Source: an uncultured Collinsella sp. (GTDB lineage Bacteria > Actinomycetota > Coriobacteriia > Coriobacteriales > Coriobacteriaceae). From it: a stretch of 64,000 nucleotides of DNA. The DNA lies in NCBI GenBank assembly GCA_900540995.1, contig UQHO01000004.1, positions 1-64,000 of the forward strand. Reading direction: 5' to 3'. Position numbers and translations under genes: made by a program. This document shows positions 35,507-43,937 of the stretch, piece by piece. Every line of letters begins with the position of its first letter. Within the stretch, counting starts at the first letter, position 1. The notes under the pieces were generated by a model, which did not search any database, was not told the origin of the DNA, and was given only the letters and a program-made list of their open reading frames with translations.

Positions 35507-36868
35507 CTACAGAATAAATCGAAGGATGTCGGAACGAAGCATATAGACAAACAGCAGCGCAAAGAGCGCGATGCCCACATAGCTCACAATCGTCTGGACC
35601 TTGAGCGGAAGCTCGCGGCCCGCAATCTTCTGAATGATCTCGATGACTAGCTTGCCGCCATCGAGTGGCGGGATGGGCAGCAGGTTCATAAAGCCAAGCG
35701 AGAATGAAATGAGGGCGGCAAACGAAAGGAACGTGGCAGGGCCGGCAGCAGCAGCCTGTGAGGACATAACGCTAATACCCACGATCGAAGAAGACTGATC
35801 GAGAATCTCCATCGTATGCTGCGGCTGGAGTAGGCGCATCACGCCATCCGCCGTCTGTACAACATAGGAGAATGACAGACGCGCCGAGGTGATCGGGTCT
35901 ATACGGACCACCTGCGTAGAGGCATACACACCTAGGCGCTCGTCCTCTTTGAGCGCAACCGTGGTCGAATGCTGCTTGCCGTCACGCTCGTACTCGATGG
36001 CGATATCGTCCTTACCGGCGGCCTTGCCGATGGCATCGTAGACATCCATCCAAGTAGAACATGAGACACCGTCAACCGAAAGGATCGCATCACCGGCCTC
36101 GATACCCGCCTTGGCGGCAATAGACCCCTCGTCAACCTGACCGATCACGTTGGTATCCATCGGCACGGTGACACCCGCAATGGAATAGATGCTCATAAGG
36201 AGCAAAAAACCCGTCAAGATATTGACGATAATGCCCGCAAGCAGCATAAAGGCACGCTTGACAAAGCCCTGGCCCAAATAGGTGTGCGAGCGCTCGCGCG
36301 CAAGGAATTCGGCCTCGTCGCACGGCAGTTCCCATACATCGCCCTCGGCAGTCGCATGCCCGCGATCGAACCGACGGCCGTCAAAGGTGGTATAACCCGC
36401 CGCGTCACGCGGCAGAGTCTGGTACTTGGTGGGATAGTAGCTGGGCGAAGGCTTTTCCCCTTCTTCATACCAGGGAGCGATAGAGCCCCAGCCCAACAGC
36501 AAAGCACAGGCCTCGAGCACATCCTCCTCGGACAGCTCGAGCTCGACGGCAAGATCGGCCACCGTCACCCGGCCGTGGCGATAGATGGCCGCGAGCACGC
36601 GATCGGCACACGAGACGTCGGTCGGATCCATACCGCAGATGGCAGCGTAGCCACCCAGCAGCAGCGGGGTCACGCCAAACTTGGTTCCAATGCGACGCGA
36701 CGTGTAATGGATGTCAAAGCGGCACGGCAGACCCAAAAAGAACTCGGTCACACGGACGCCGCAGGCACGCGCCGCCAAAAAGTGGCCGCCCTCGTGCAAA
36801 AACACGAGGACGGAAAGCATCAGCAGGCCCCAAAAGACCGATGAGAGAACGCTCAGAACAGTATCCAT
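35507..36868 (-). CDS. rseP: RseP-type site-2 metalloprotease with inserted winged-helix-like domain
   Basis: Intramembrane zinc protease for regulated cleavage of membrane-bound regulators and signal-peptide remnants. Counting from ATG 36868 (453 residues), the zinc motif HEGGH is at 25-29, a PDZ domain near 240-320, and the second metal motif NLLPIPPLDGG is toward the C-terminus, with four membrane segments. Between the first two membrane segments, residues 82-197 form a soluble insert far longer than usual. Its first half (DRVLAAIYRHGRVTVADLAV...) looks like a winged helix. It lies between dxr and ispG. Confidence 0.92.
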   Translation of the reverse strand: MDTVLSVLSSVFWGLLMLSVLVFLHEGGHFLAARACGVRVTEFFLGLPCRFDIHYTSRRIGTKFGVTPLLLGGYAAICGMDPTDVSCADRVLAAIYRHGRVTVADLAVELELSEEDVLEACALLLGWGSIAPWYEEGEKPSPSYYPTKYQTLPRDAAGYTTFDGRRFDRGHATAEGDVWELPCDEAEFLARERSHTYLGQGFVKRAFMLLAGIIVNILTGFLLLMSIYSIAGVTVPMDTNVIGQVDEGSIAAKAGIEAGDAILSVDGVSCSTWMDVYDAIGKAAGKDDIAIEYERDGKQHSTTVALKEDERLGVYASTQVVRIDPITSARLSFSYVVQTADGVMRLLQPQHTMEILDQSSSIVGISVMSSQAAAAGPATFLSFAALISFSLGFMNLLPIPPLDGGKLVIEIIQKIAGRELPLKVQTIVSYVGIALFALLFVYMLRSDILRFIL

Positions 36869-36893
36869 AAAACGAAAAAGCAATCCTTATGGG

Positions 36894-38081
36894 TTAGGAA
36901 CGGGTTGCGGCGAGCACCTGCGCAGCCTTTTCACGCGCCCACGCATCGGTGTCGCGAAGCTGCTCAAACGAATCGACCACCTGCATATCGTGGGCGTCCA
37001 TGCAGGATTCCACAATGCGATCGATATCGGTAAAGCTGCAGCCATCGTGCAGGAAGGCATCGACGGCGACCTCGTTGGCGGCATTGAGCACGCACGGCAT
37101 GGTGCCACCCGTCTTGCCGGCACGCTCGGCCAGTGCCAGACAGCGGAAGGTATCCATGTCGGCAGCATCAAACGTGAGCTGCCCCAGCTCGCGGAAATCG
37201 ATACGAGGCGCCGGAGTATCCCAACGCTCGGGATACGAGAACGCGAACTGGATGGGAATACGCATGTCGGATGCACCGAGATGCGCCATCACGGAGCCGT
37301 CGGCGAACTCGACCATAGAGTGAATCTTGGACTGACGCTGCACGACCACGTTAATAAAATCGAGGTCGCAGTTAAACAGATGCATGGCCTCAATGCGCTC
37401 CAGGCCCTTGTTCATGAGGGTAGCGGAGTCGATCGTGATCTTAGCGCCCATGGACCACGTGGGATGCGCCAGCGCATCGGCGCGTGTCACGCGATCGAGT
37501 TCGTCGCGCGTACGACCAAAGAACGGACCGCCCGAGCAGGTGAGCCAAATGCAGTGAGCCTCGCGCGGGTTCTCCCCCAGATAGCACTGGTAGATGGCGG
37601 AGTGCTCGGAGTCGACCGGAATGAGCTGACCCGGCTGCGCTAACGGCATCAACAGGTCGCCACCGACAACGAGGGACTCCTTGTTGGCAAGGGCAAGACG
37701 CTTGTTCGAGGTCAGGGCCGCATGGCTCGCTTCGAGCCCGGCAGCGCCCACAATGGCAACAAGCACACAGTCGACATCGTCGCGACGCGCGAGCTCACAA
37801 ACCGCCTGTGCACCAACACCGAGCTCCGTGCCCTCGGGCAACTCCTGAAGCGCAGCGTCCGCACCGTGGGTAATGTCGGCCACGGCAACGGCCGGAACCG
37901 AGAACTCGCGGGCGGCGGCAACGAGCTCCGAGGTGCTGGAATTTACGGACAGCGCCGTCACCTGCAATCGATCGGCATGCTGACGGCACACATCGAGTGC
38001 CTGCGTGCCGATAGAGCCCGTACATCCCAGGATGGCAACGCGAAGGCGTCCATCGGGACCGTAGGTGGTCTGAAAAGCCAT
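36894..38081 (-). CDS. dxr: 1-deoxy-D-xylulose 5-phosphate reductoisomerase
   Basis: First committed MEP-pathway step, converting DXP to MEP with NADPH. The 395-residue protein has the dinucleotide fold GCTGSIGTQALDV, LANKESLVVGG, VDSEHSAIYQC, the substrate and metal region TCSGGPFFGRTRDEL, HPTWSMGAKITIDSATLMNKGLE and AANEVAVDAFL. The ATG at 38081 shares one base with the cdsA stop. It is complete and typical in length. Confidence 0.97.
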   Translation of the reverse strand: MAFQTTYGPDGRLRVAILGCTGSIGTQALDVCRQHADRLQVTALSVNSSTSELVAAAREFSVPAVAVADITHGADAALQELPEGTELGVGAQAVCELARRDDVDCVLVAIVGAAGLEASHAALTSNKRLALANKESLVVGGDLLMPLAQPGQLIPVDSEHSAIYQCYLGENPREAHCIWLTCSGGPFFGRTRDELDRVTRADALAHPTWSMGAKITIDSATLMNKGLERIEAMHLFNCDLDFINVVVQRQSKIHSMVEFADGSVMAHLGASDMRIPIQFAFSYPERWDTPAPRIDFRELGQLTFDAADMDTFRCLALAERAGKTGGTMPCVLNAANEVAVDAFLHDGCSFTDIDRIVESCMDAHDMQVVDSFEQLRDTDAWAREKAAQVLAATRS

Positions 38082-38980
38082 TACAGCACGCCCCCGATCA
38101 TCAAAAGCAGCTGCGCGGTAATGCAGCCAAAGATGAGCGAATCGCTACGGTCGAGCATGCCGCCATGACCCGGGATAAGGTTGCCGGAATCCTTGACGCC
38201 CACGCCACGCTTGATGCGCGACTCGATGAGGTCGCCGATAACGCCCAGAATGGACACGACCACGCCGCACAGCAGCGCATAGGGCAGGCTGAGCTTGTAG
38301 AAGTGCGTCGCCCACAGGATGAGCCAAATCAAAACCGAGCCCAGGATGCCGCCGGCAAACCCCTCCCAGCTCTTTTTGGGAGAGATCTTGGGAACCATCT
38401 TGTGCTTGCCGATACGGCTACCCACGATGTAGGCAAACGAATCGGAGACCCAAAGGGACGCGCAAACGCCCACTGAAAGCAGGGCACCGGCAAAACCGGG
38501 CACGGCATCGCGCAGCAGCACGATAGCCGACAGCATAAAGCCAGTGTAGATGGGACCCATGAGCGTCACTGCCACATCAGAGATGCGGGTACGCGGCGAC
38601 CAGACATACCAAATGCCCACAGCGAGCATCAGGGCAAAAAGCAGGGCATTCAGCAACATCGAATCGCCCAACGCCGACAGCGGAAAGAGTACGGCGGCAG
38701 CGATACCCATGCGCTCGTTAGCCATCTTGCCATCAAGCCTTGTCATACGGAAAAACTCATAGCAGCACAGACCGCTCATGACAGAAACAAAGATGGCCGT
38801 GGGCACGATACCCAAAACCAGGCACAGGATAAAGACAACGGCGTAGACGATACCGGCGGCGGCACGGGTAATAAAGCCCGCCAGCCACGAACCGGTGCCG
38901 CTCTTCGCTGCAGGCGCTCCCGCAGCGGCAGCTTTGCGCGCAGGCGTCTTGGGAGCAGATGCCTTGGGACGATCGGACAC
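38081..38980 (-). CDS. cdsA: Phosphatidate cytidylyltransferase
   Basis: Integral membrane enzyme making CDP-diacylglycerol for phospholipid synthesis. The 299-residue protein has a Lys/Ala/Pro-rich soluble N-terminal extension of about 32 residues, then roughly eight membrane helices. The C-terminal CDP-diglyceride synthetase signature reads through KISPKKSWEGFAGG and DLIESRIKRGVGVKDSGNLIPGHGGMLDR. It lies between uppS and dxr with almost no gaps. Confidence 0.95.
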   Translation of the reverse strand: MSDRPKASAPKTPARKAAAAGAPAAKSGTGSWLAGFITRAAAGIVYAVVFILCLVLGIVPTAIFVSVMSGLCCYEFFRMTRLDGKMANERMGIAAAVLFPLSALGDSMLLNALLFALMLAVGIWYVWSPRTRISDVAVTLMGPIYTGFMLSAIVLLRDAVPGFAGALLSVGVCASLWVSDSFAYIVGSRIGKHKMVPKISPKKSWEGFAGGILGSVLIWLILWATHFYKLSLPYALLCGVVVSILGVIGDLIESRIKRGVGVKDSGNLIPGHGGMLDRSDSLIFGCITAQLLLMIGGVL

Positions 38981-38982
38981 GA

Positions 38983-39777
38983 TTAAGCCTCCTCGGTCTT
39001 GCTCAGTCCACCAAACCTACGGTCACGGCCCTGATAGGCCAAAATGGCGTCGACAAGGCCCCAACGATCAAAGTCAGGCCAATAGGTATCGGTGACGTAG
39101 AATTCGGAATAAGCCACCTGCCACAGCAGATAGTTCGAAAGGCGCAGCTCACCAGAGGTGCGAATCACAAGCTCAGGATCGGGAAGGCCGGCGGTATAGA
39201 GATGGGAAGCCACCATGTCGTCATCAATTGCGGCAGGATCGATCTTACCGGCGGCAGCGTCGAGTGCAATCTGACGGACAGCGCGGGTAATCTCGGCACG
39301 CGCGCCGTAGTTGACGGCAAGCGCCAGCGTCATACCGGTGTGATCGGCGCACTCGGCAAGACCGCGTTCAAAAACGTCGCGGGTCTTCTTGGGCAGCGCG
39401 GAAATGTCACCCAAAAAGACAACACGCACGTTTTCGCGCTTCAGAAGCGGCAGCTCGTCGATGAAAGTCTTGGCAAACAGATGCATCAAGACGTTTACCT
39501 CATGCTGCGGACGGTTCCAGTTTTCGGTAGAAAACGCATAGGCAGAAAGCACGTCGACGCCCAGGCGCACGCAGGCGGTAATGATCTCGCGAAGGGAGAC
39601 GATACCCGCCTTGTGGCCCTCAGTGCGCGCAAGACCGCGCGACGTGGCCCAACGACCGTTGCCGTCCATGATGCACGAGATATGGTGCGGAATGTTATTG
39701 AGGTCAAGGTCGGAAAAACCGACGCCCGCAGGGGCGTCGGCAAAGTACTCGACCAGTTTATGCTCGTCGTATTGCAC
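38983..39777 (-). CDS. uppS: Undecaprenyl diphosphate synthase (cis-prenyltransferase)
   Basis: Condenses isopentenyl units into the C55 carrier lipid for cell wall synthesis. The 264-residue product has the five conserved regions, including HISCIMDGNGRWATSRGL with catalytic Asp, YAFSTENWNRP, and RTSGELRLSNYLLWQ. It is placed directly after frr and before cdsA, the standard order. The exact chain length cannot be read from sequence, and Actinobacteria sometimes carry shorter-chain homologues. Confidence 0.94.
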   Translation of the reverse strand: MQYDEHKLVEYFADAPAGVGFSDLDLNNIPHHISCIMDGNGRWATSRGLARTEGHKAGIVSLREIITACVRLGVDVLSAYAFSTENWNRPQHEVNVLMHLFAKTFIDELPLLKRENVRVVFLGDISALPKKTRDVFERGLAECADHTGMTLALAVNYGARAEITRAVRQIALDAAAGKIDPAAIDDDMVASHLYTAGLPDPELVIRTSGELRLSNYLLWQVAYSEFYVTDTYWPDFDRWGLVDAILAYQGRDRRFGGLSKTEEA

Positions 39778-39778
39778 C

Positions 39779-40315
39779 TTAGATCTCCATGACCTCGGCT
39801 TCTTTTTCCTTCAGAAGCTCCTCGACCTTGGCGACATACTCATCGGTGTGCTTCTGGACCTTGGCCTGCTCGCGACGGACATCGTCCTCGGTGAGCTCCT
39901 CATCGCGCTCGAGCTTGTTGTTAAAGTCGCGACGGATGTTACGGATAGACACCTTGGCCTGCTCGGCGTACTCGCGGCACTCCTTGACGAGCTCGCGACG
40001 GCGCTCCTCAGTGGGAGCCGGGAACGGAAGACGAACGACGGTGCCATCGGAGTTGGGGGTAATACCCAGATCGGAAGCGCCGATGGCCTTGACGATAGCA
40101 TTGATGAGCGCCTTGTCCCACGGCTCGATGAGCAGCATGTGGGCCTCGGGGGTCTTGACGGCGGCAACCTGCGTGACCGGCGTGGGAACACCGTAATAAT
40201 CGACGGTGATGTCGGACAGAATGTTGGCATTGGCGCGGCCGGTACGAACCTTGGAGAAGTTATGCTTGAGGGACTCGAGCGACTTGTCCATATGGGCGGT
40301 GATGTTCTCTGCCAT
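39779..40315 (-). CDS. frr: Ribosome recycling factor
   Basis: With EF-G, splits post-termination ribosomes. The 178-residue protein shows KVRTGRANANIL, YYGVPTPVTQVA, DLGITPNSDGTVVRLPFPAPTEERR and NIRRDFNNKLERDEELTEDD, close to the family's fixed length of about 185. It starts 2 bases after the pyrH stop, so it is co-transcribed with pyrH. Confidence 0.97.
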   Translation of the reverse strand: MAENITAHMDKSLESLKHNFSKVRTGRANANILSDITVDYYGVPTPVTQVAAVKTPEAHMLLIEPWDKALINAIVKAIGASDLGITPNSDGTVVRLPFPAPTEERRRELVKECREYAEQAKVSIRNIRRDFNNKLERDEELTEDDVRREQAKVQKHTDEYVAKVEELLKEKEAEVMEI

Positions 40316-40317
40316 GC

Positions 40318-41040
40318 TTAATCCTCCTGATAGACGAGCGTGCCGACGGGCTCACCCGAAAGCGCGCGCTTGACGGTGTCCTCGCCATCGATGTTGAGGA
40401 CCAAAATCGGCATACGGTTATCCTGGCACAGTGCCGTAGCCGTGGAATCCATAACCTGCAGACCGCGGACGAGAACCTCGTGATAGGTAATCTTGTCAAA
40501 GCGGACGGCATCGGCGCACTTGACGGGATCCTTGTCGTAGATACCGTCGACCTTGGTGGCCTTAATCAGAATCTCCGCACCGATCTCGCAGGCACGAAGG
40601 GCCGCGGCGGTGTCAGTCGTAAAGTACGGATTGCCCGAACCGGCGGCGAAGATAACGACATTGCCCTTGGACAGGTGGTTGATGGCGCGACGACGAATAT
40701 AGGGCTCGCAAATCTCGTTCATCTGGATAGCGCTCATAACGCGGCAAGGAACATCGTTATGCTCGAAAGCATCCTGAAGGGCAAGCGCGTTCATAACGGT
40801 TGCCAGCATACCCATGTAATCGGCCTGAGCACGCTCCATGCCACCGGCAGCACCGGCCATGCCGCGGAAAATATTGCCGCCGCCGACAACGACGCCGACC
40901 TCATGGCCAACGGCGAGCAGCTCCTTGACCTGCTTGGCAAGATGGTCGGTAACCTTGGGGTCGATGCCATAGTGGCCATCGCCCATCAGTGCTTCGCCGG
41001 AAAGCTTAAGAAGCACGCGTTTATATCGGATGTCGGACAA
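40318..41040 (-). CDS. pyrH: UMP kinase
   Basis: Hexameric bacterial UMP kinase that phosphorylates UMP to UDP. The 240-residue protein has [12 protein letters not shown], the nucleotide region [10 protein letters not shown] and [17 protein letters not shown] loop ([13 protein letters not shown]). TTG 41040 has AAAGGAGG upstream. It follows tsf after a terminator, so a promoter in 41041-41098 is expected, but no convincing one was found there. Confidence 0.96.
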   Translation of the reverse strand: MSDIRYKRVLLKLSGEALMGDGHYGIDPKVTDHLAKQVKELLAVGHEVGVVVGGGNIFRGMAGAAGGMERAQADYMGMLATVMNALALQDAFEHNDVPCRVMSAIQMNEICEPYIRRRAINHLSKGNVVIFAAGSGNPYFTTDTAAALRACEIGAEILIKATKVDGIYDKDPVKCADAVRFDKITYHEVLVRGLQVMDSTATALCQDNRMPILVLNIDGEDTVKRALSGEPVGTLVYQED

Positions 41041-41098
41041 AGCGATCCTCCTTTAATTAGACTCTCAATATGATATCAAAGGCTCTGATAAGAGCCAT

Positions 41099-41137
41099 GA
41101 AAAAGCAGGCTGTGAGTAAAACCCACAGCCTGCTCAT
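41099..41137 (-). terminator. Intrinsic terminator after tsf
   Basis: Minus-strand arms GAGCAGGCTGTG and CACAGCCTGCTT with a short loop, then five Ts. It lies 21 bases past the tsf stop and separates rpsB-tsf from pyrH-frr. Confidence 0.92.
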
Positions 41138-41157
41138 TACCAACTACAAGAGCTTAT

Positions 41158-42027
41158 TTACTCGCCACGGACCAGACGGTCGAAGGCAACGACGGTAATG
41201 GTGTCGCCAAGCTCCTTGGAGACCTGCTCAGCGTACTTCTTGATGGTGAGGGAGCTGTCCTTGATGAACTCCTGCTCGGTGAGCACGGACTGCTTGTAGA
41301 ACTTCTCCAGACGGCCGACAGCCATCTTCTCCTGGATAGCCTCGGGCTTGCCGGACTCGGCAGCCTGAGCCATGTAGATCTGCTTCTCGTGCTCGACGGT
41401 CTCGGCCGGAACCTGATCGCGGGTAGCGCAGATCGGGGCGACGGCGGCAACCTGAAGGGCAACGTCGTGAGCGAAGGCCTTGAAGGACTCAGCCTGAGCA
41501 GTCTCGGCCTTCTCGAAAGCAAACTCGACGAGGACGCCGATCTTACCACCCATGTGGATGTAAGAAGCGAGAGCGCCGTTCTCGGCCTTGCGGGCGGCGA
41601 AGCGGGAGATCTTCATGTTCTCGCCCATGATGTGAATCATCTCGGTGAGCTCGGAGGAAACGGTCTCCTCGCCCATCGGCTTCTCGAGCAGAGCGTCGAC
41701 GTCAGCAGGCTCGGTGGTAGCGACAACCTCAGCGACCTTGGAAGCAAAGCCGGTGAACTTGGCGTTGGAGCCAACGAAGTCGGTCTCGCAGGAGAGCTCG
41801 AGCAGAGCGCCGGTCTTGCCATCCTCGGAGACGAACGCGGCGACAGCGCCCTCGTTGGTCTCACGGCCAGCCTTCTTGGCAGCCTTGGCAAGGCCGTTCT
41901 TGCGCAGAACGTCGACAGCGGCGTCCATGTCGCCGTCAGCCTCGACGAGAGCCTTCTTGCACTCCATCATCGGGGAGTCGGTCATCTCGCGGAGCTGCTT
42001 GACCATAGCGGCGGTAATCTGGGCCAT
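41158..42027 (-). CDS. tsf: Elongation factor Ts
   Basis: Guanine nucleotide exchange factor for EF-Tu. The 289-residue product begins MAQITAAMVKQLREMTDSPMM, with the family hallmark MMECKKALVEADGDMDAAVDVLR and TDFVGSNAKF. AAAGGAACC lies before ATG 42027. It follows rpsB by 45 bases in the universal rpsB-tsf pair. Confidence 0.97.
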   Translation of the reverse strand: MAQITAAMVKQLREMTDSPMMECKKALVEADGDMDAAVDVLRKNGLAKAAKKAGRETNEGAVAAFVSEDGKTGALLELSCETDFVGSNAKFTGFASKVAEVVATTEPADVDALLEKPMGEETVSSELTEMIHIMGENMKISRFAARKAENGALASYIHMGGKIGVLVEFAFEKAETAQAESFKAFAHDVALQVAAVAPICATRDQVPAETVEHEKQIYMAQAAESGKPEAIQEKMAVGRLEKFYKQSVLTEQEFIKDSSLTIKKYAEQVSKELGDTITVVAFDRLVRGE

Positions 42028-42072
42028 TGTGGTTCCTTTCAAAGAGATGAAAAAGAATTAACTAAGACTGAT

Positions 42073-42801
42073 TTACTCGGCCTTGGGCTCAGCGGCCATC
42101 TCGGCCTCGGAGACCTGCTCCTTGCCGGAGCCAGCGAGGCAGGCGTCAGCCATGAGCTCGCACATAAGGGTGACAGCGGAGATAGCGTCATCGTTGCAGG
42201 GGATGCCGTACTCGACCTCGTCGGGATCGGAGTTGGTGTCGATCAGGGCGACGACGGGGATGTTCAGGCGCTGGGCCTCCTTGATGGCGTTCTCCTCGCG
42301 CTTGGTGTCGATGACGAAGAGAGCCTGGGGCAGACACTTCATGTCGCGGGCGCCACCGAGGTTGGTCTGGAGCTTGGTGAGCTCCTTACCGAGAACAGCC
42401 TGCTCCTTCTTGGGGAGCACTGCCATGCGGCCGTCCTCGACCATGGCCTCGAGCTCCTCCATGCGGTTGATGCGGGAGCGGATGGTAACGAAGTTGGTCA
42501 GCATACCGCCGAGCCAACGCTGGTTGATGTAAGGCATGTTGGCGCGCTCAGCAGCGTTCTTGACGGCCTCCTGAGCCTGCTTCTTGGTGCCGACGAACAG
42601 CACGTTGCCGCCCTTGGCGACGTTCTTGACGAAAGTATAGGCCTGGTCGGCGTCGAGGATGGTCTGCTTGAGGTCAAGGATGTAGATGCCGTTGCGCTCA
42701 CCGAAGATGAACGGCTTCATCTTGGGGTTCCAGCGACGGGTCTGGTGACCGAAGTGGCAGCCGGCCTCGAGCAGGGTGCGGATATTAATCTTGGTAGCCA
42801 T
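42073..42801 (-). CDS. rpsB: 30S ribosomal protein S2
   Basis: Small-subunit protein needed to dock S1. The 242-residue product has [43 protein letters not shown], and [12 protein letters not shown], in normal order and length. AGGAGG precedes the ATG. It has its own strong promoter about 140 bases upstream and a long leader that may bind S2 for feedback. Confidence 0.97.
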   Translation of the reverse strand: MATKINIRTLLEAGCHFGHQTRRWNPKMKPFIFGERNGIYILDLKQTILDADQAYTFVKNVAKGGNVLFVGTKKQAQEAVKNAAERANMPYINQRWLGGMLTNFVTIRSRINRMEELEAMVEDGRMAVLPKKEQAVLGKELTKLQTNLGGARDMKCLPQALFVIDTKREENAIKEAQRLNIPVVALIDTNSDPDEVEYGIPCNDDAISAVTLMCELMADACLAGSGKEQVSEAEMAAEPKAE

Positions 42802-42942
42802 GTTAAACCTCCTGTGGTTTGCCTCCGCGCGGGGTCATCCTCCAAAACCAACCCGGACATGTGCTACCAAAGCCCGGGCACCACGGTATGAAGTAGCCGC
42901 GCGTGCGTGATAAAAACCTGTTGCCGTGAAGCAACCCGATGA

Positions 42943-42971
42943 ATGATAGCAGGAATGCTTCTTCCTGCCAA
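42943..42971 (-). promoter_or_regulatory. Promoter of rpsB
   Basis: On the minus strand, TTGGCA (42971-42966), a 17-base spacer and TATCAT (42948-42943), with a TGC extension in front of the -10. A leader of about 135 bases follows, containing a GTTGC/GCAAC hairpin and a CCGGG repeat. Confidence 0.75.
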
Positions 42972-43020
42972 CCCGCAATCAAAACCACACACCTGAGTGC
43001 GGCGCGGGACGGACCAGCCA

Positions 43021-43863
43021 CTATTCGCCGCGGGGATGGGCTTGAGCCACAGCCCGCTTAAGCCGATCGGGTGTGAGATGCGTGTAGATCTGCGTCGTGG
43101 ACAGGCTCGCATGACCTAGCAGCTCTTGAACCGAGCGCAGGTCCGCGCCGCCCTCGAGCAAGTCGGTCGCAAAGGTATGGCGCATCGCATGCGGGGCGAT
43201 GTCGGCCGGAATGCCGGCGAGCGTCGCCAGCATATGAAACCGCCGCCTGAGCATGGCGGCACTCATACGATTACCGCGCGCCGATATAAGCAGCGGATGC
43301 GGCCCGGTAGCGGGGTCACGACGCTTTGCCTGAGCGAGCAACTCCGGCCTCCCCTCCTCAATATAGAGACGCGTCGCCTCGAGCGCACGACGATACAGAG
43401 GGACGATACGTTCTTTGCTCCCCTTGCCCCACAGGCGCAGCGTGCGTTCGGACCACGCAATGGACTCCACATTGAGTGCTGCGAGCTCAGAGATACGGGC
43501 GCCCGAGGCATAGAGCAGCTCGAGCATCGCCGCATCGCGCAGTCCCGCGGGTGTTGAGGTATCAGGCGTCTTGAGCAGCGCCTCCACCTGTTGGGTCGTC
43601 AGCACACCGGGTAGATCGCGCGGGAGCTTGGGCGAGGAAATTGCCGAGACCACATCGCCCTCCACGACCCCCTCGGCAGCCATCCATCGATAGAGCGATC
43701 GGATAGCCGACAGATGCGCCGCAAGCGTTCGGGGAGCCACCTGCTCACGCGAAAGCTCGGCAAGATAGCGGCGAATGGTGCGCACGTCGGCAGCGAAAGC
43801 ATCGATATCCTCGCGCTCGCACCAGGCAGCAAAGCGCTCCAGCCTCGAGCCATAGGCCGTCAC
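43021..43863 (-). CDS. xerC: Tyrosine recombinase XerC-like
   Basis: Site-specific recombinase, probably resolving chromosome dimers. From GTG 43863 it has 280 residues with the catalytic residues of the family: Arg in ASGARISELAAL, then HAMRHTFATDLLEGG, GHASLSTTQIYTH (final Tyr). The frame stays open upstream and codes another 26 residues (FDLYDTVDSFIAYI, then SRVEGLSPNTV) that belong to the N-terminal core-binding domain. No ATG, GTG or TTG starts them; ATA at 43941 has GGAGG 9 bases upstream and overlaps the trmFO stop. The true start may therefore be non-standard. Confidence 0.88.
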   Translation of the reverse strand: MTAYGSRLERFAAWCEREDIDAFAADVRTIRRYLAELSREQVAPRTLAAHLSAIRSLYRWMAAEGVVEGDVVSAISSPKLPRDLPGVLTTQQVEALLKTPDTSTPAGLRDAAMLELLYASGARISELAALNVESIAWSERTLRLWGKGSKERIVPLYRRALEATRLYIEEGRPELLAQAKRRDPATGPHPLLISARGNRMSAAMLRRRFHMLATLAGIPADIAPHAMRHTFATDLLEGGADLRSVQELLGHASLSTTQIYTHLTPDRLKRAVAQAHPRGE

Positions 43864-43937
43864 CGTGTTGGGAGAAAGTCCCTCGACACGTGAGATATAG
43901 GCGATAAACGAGTCGACGGTGTCGTACAGGTCAAAGG

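Noticed and set aside
41389..42891. A 500-codon plus-strand frame over tsf and rpsB
   Set aside because: Antisense to two highly expressed translation genes; it has no homology signature and would need to cross their promoter.
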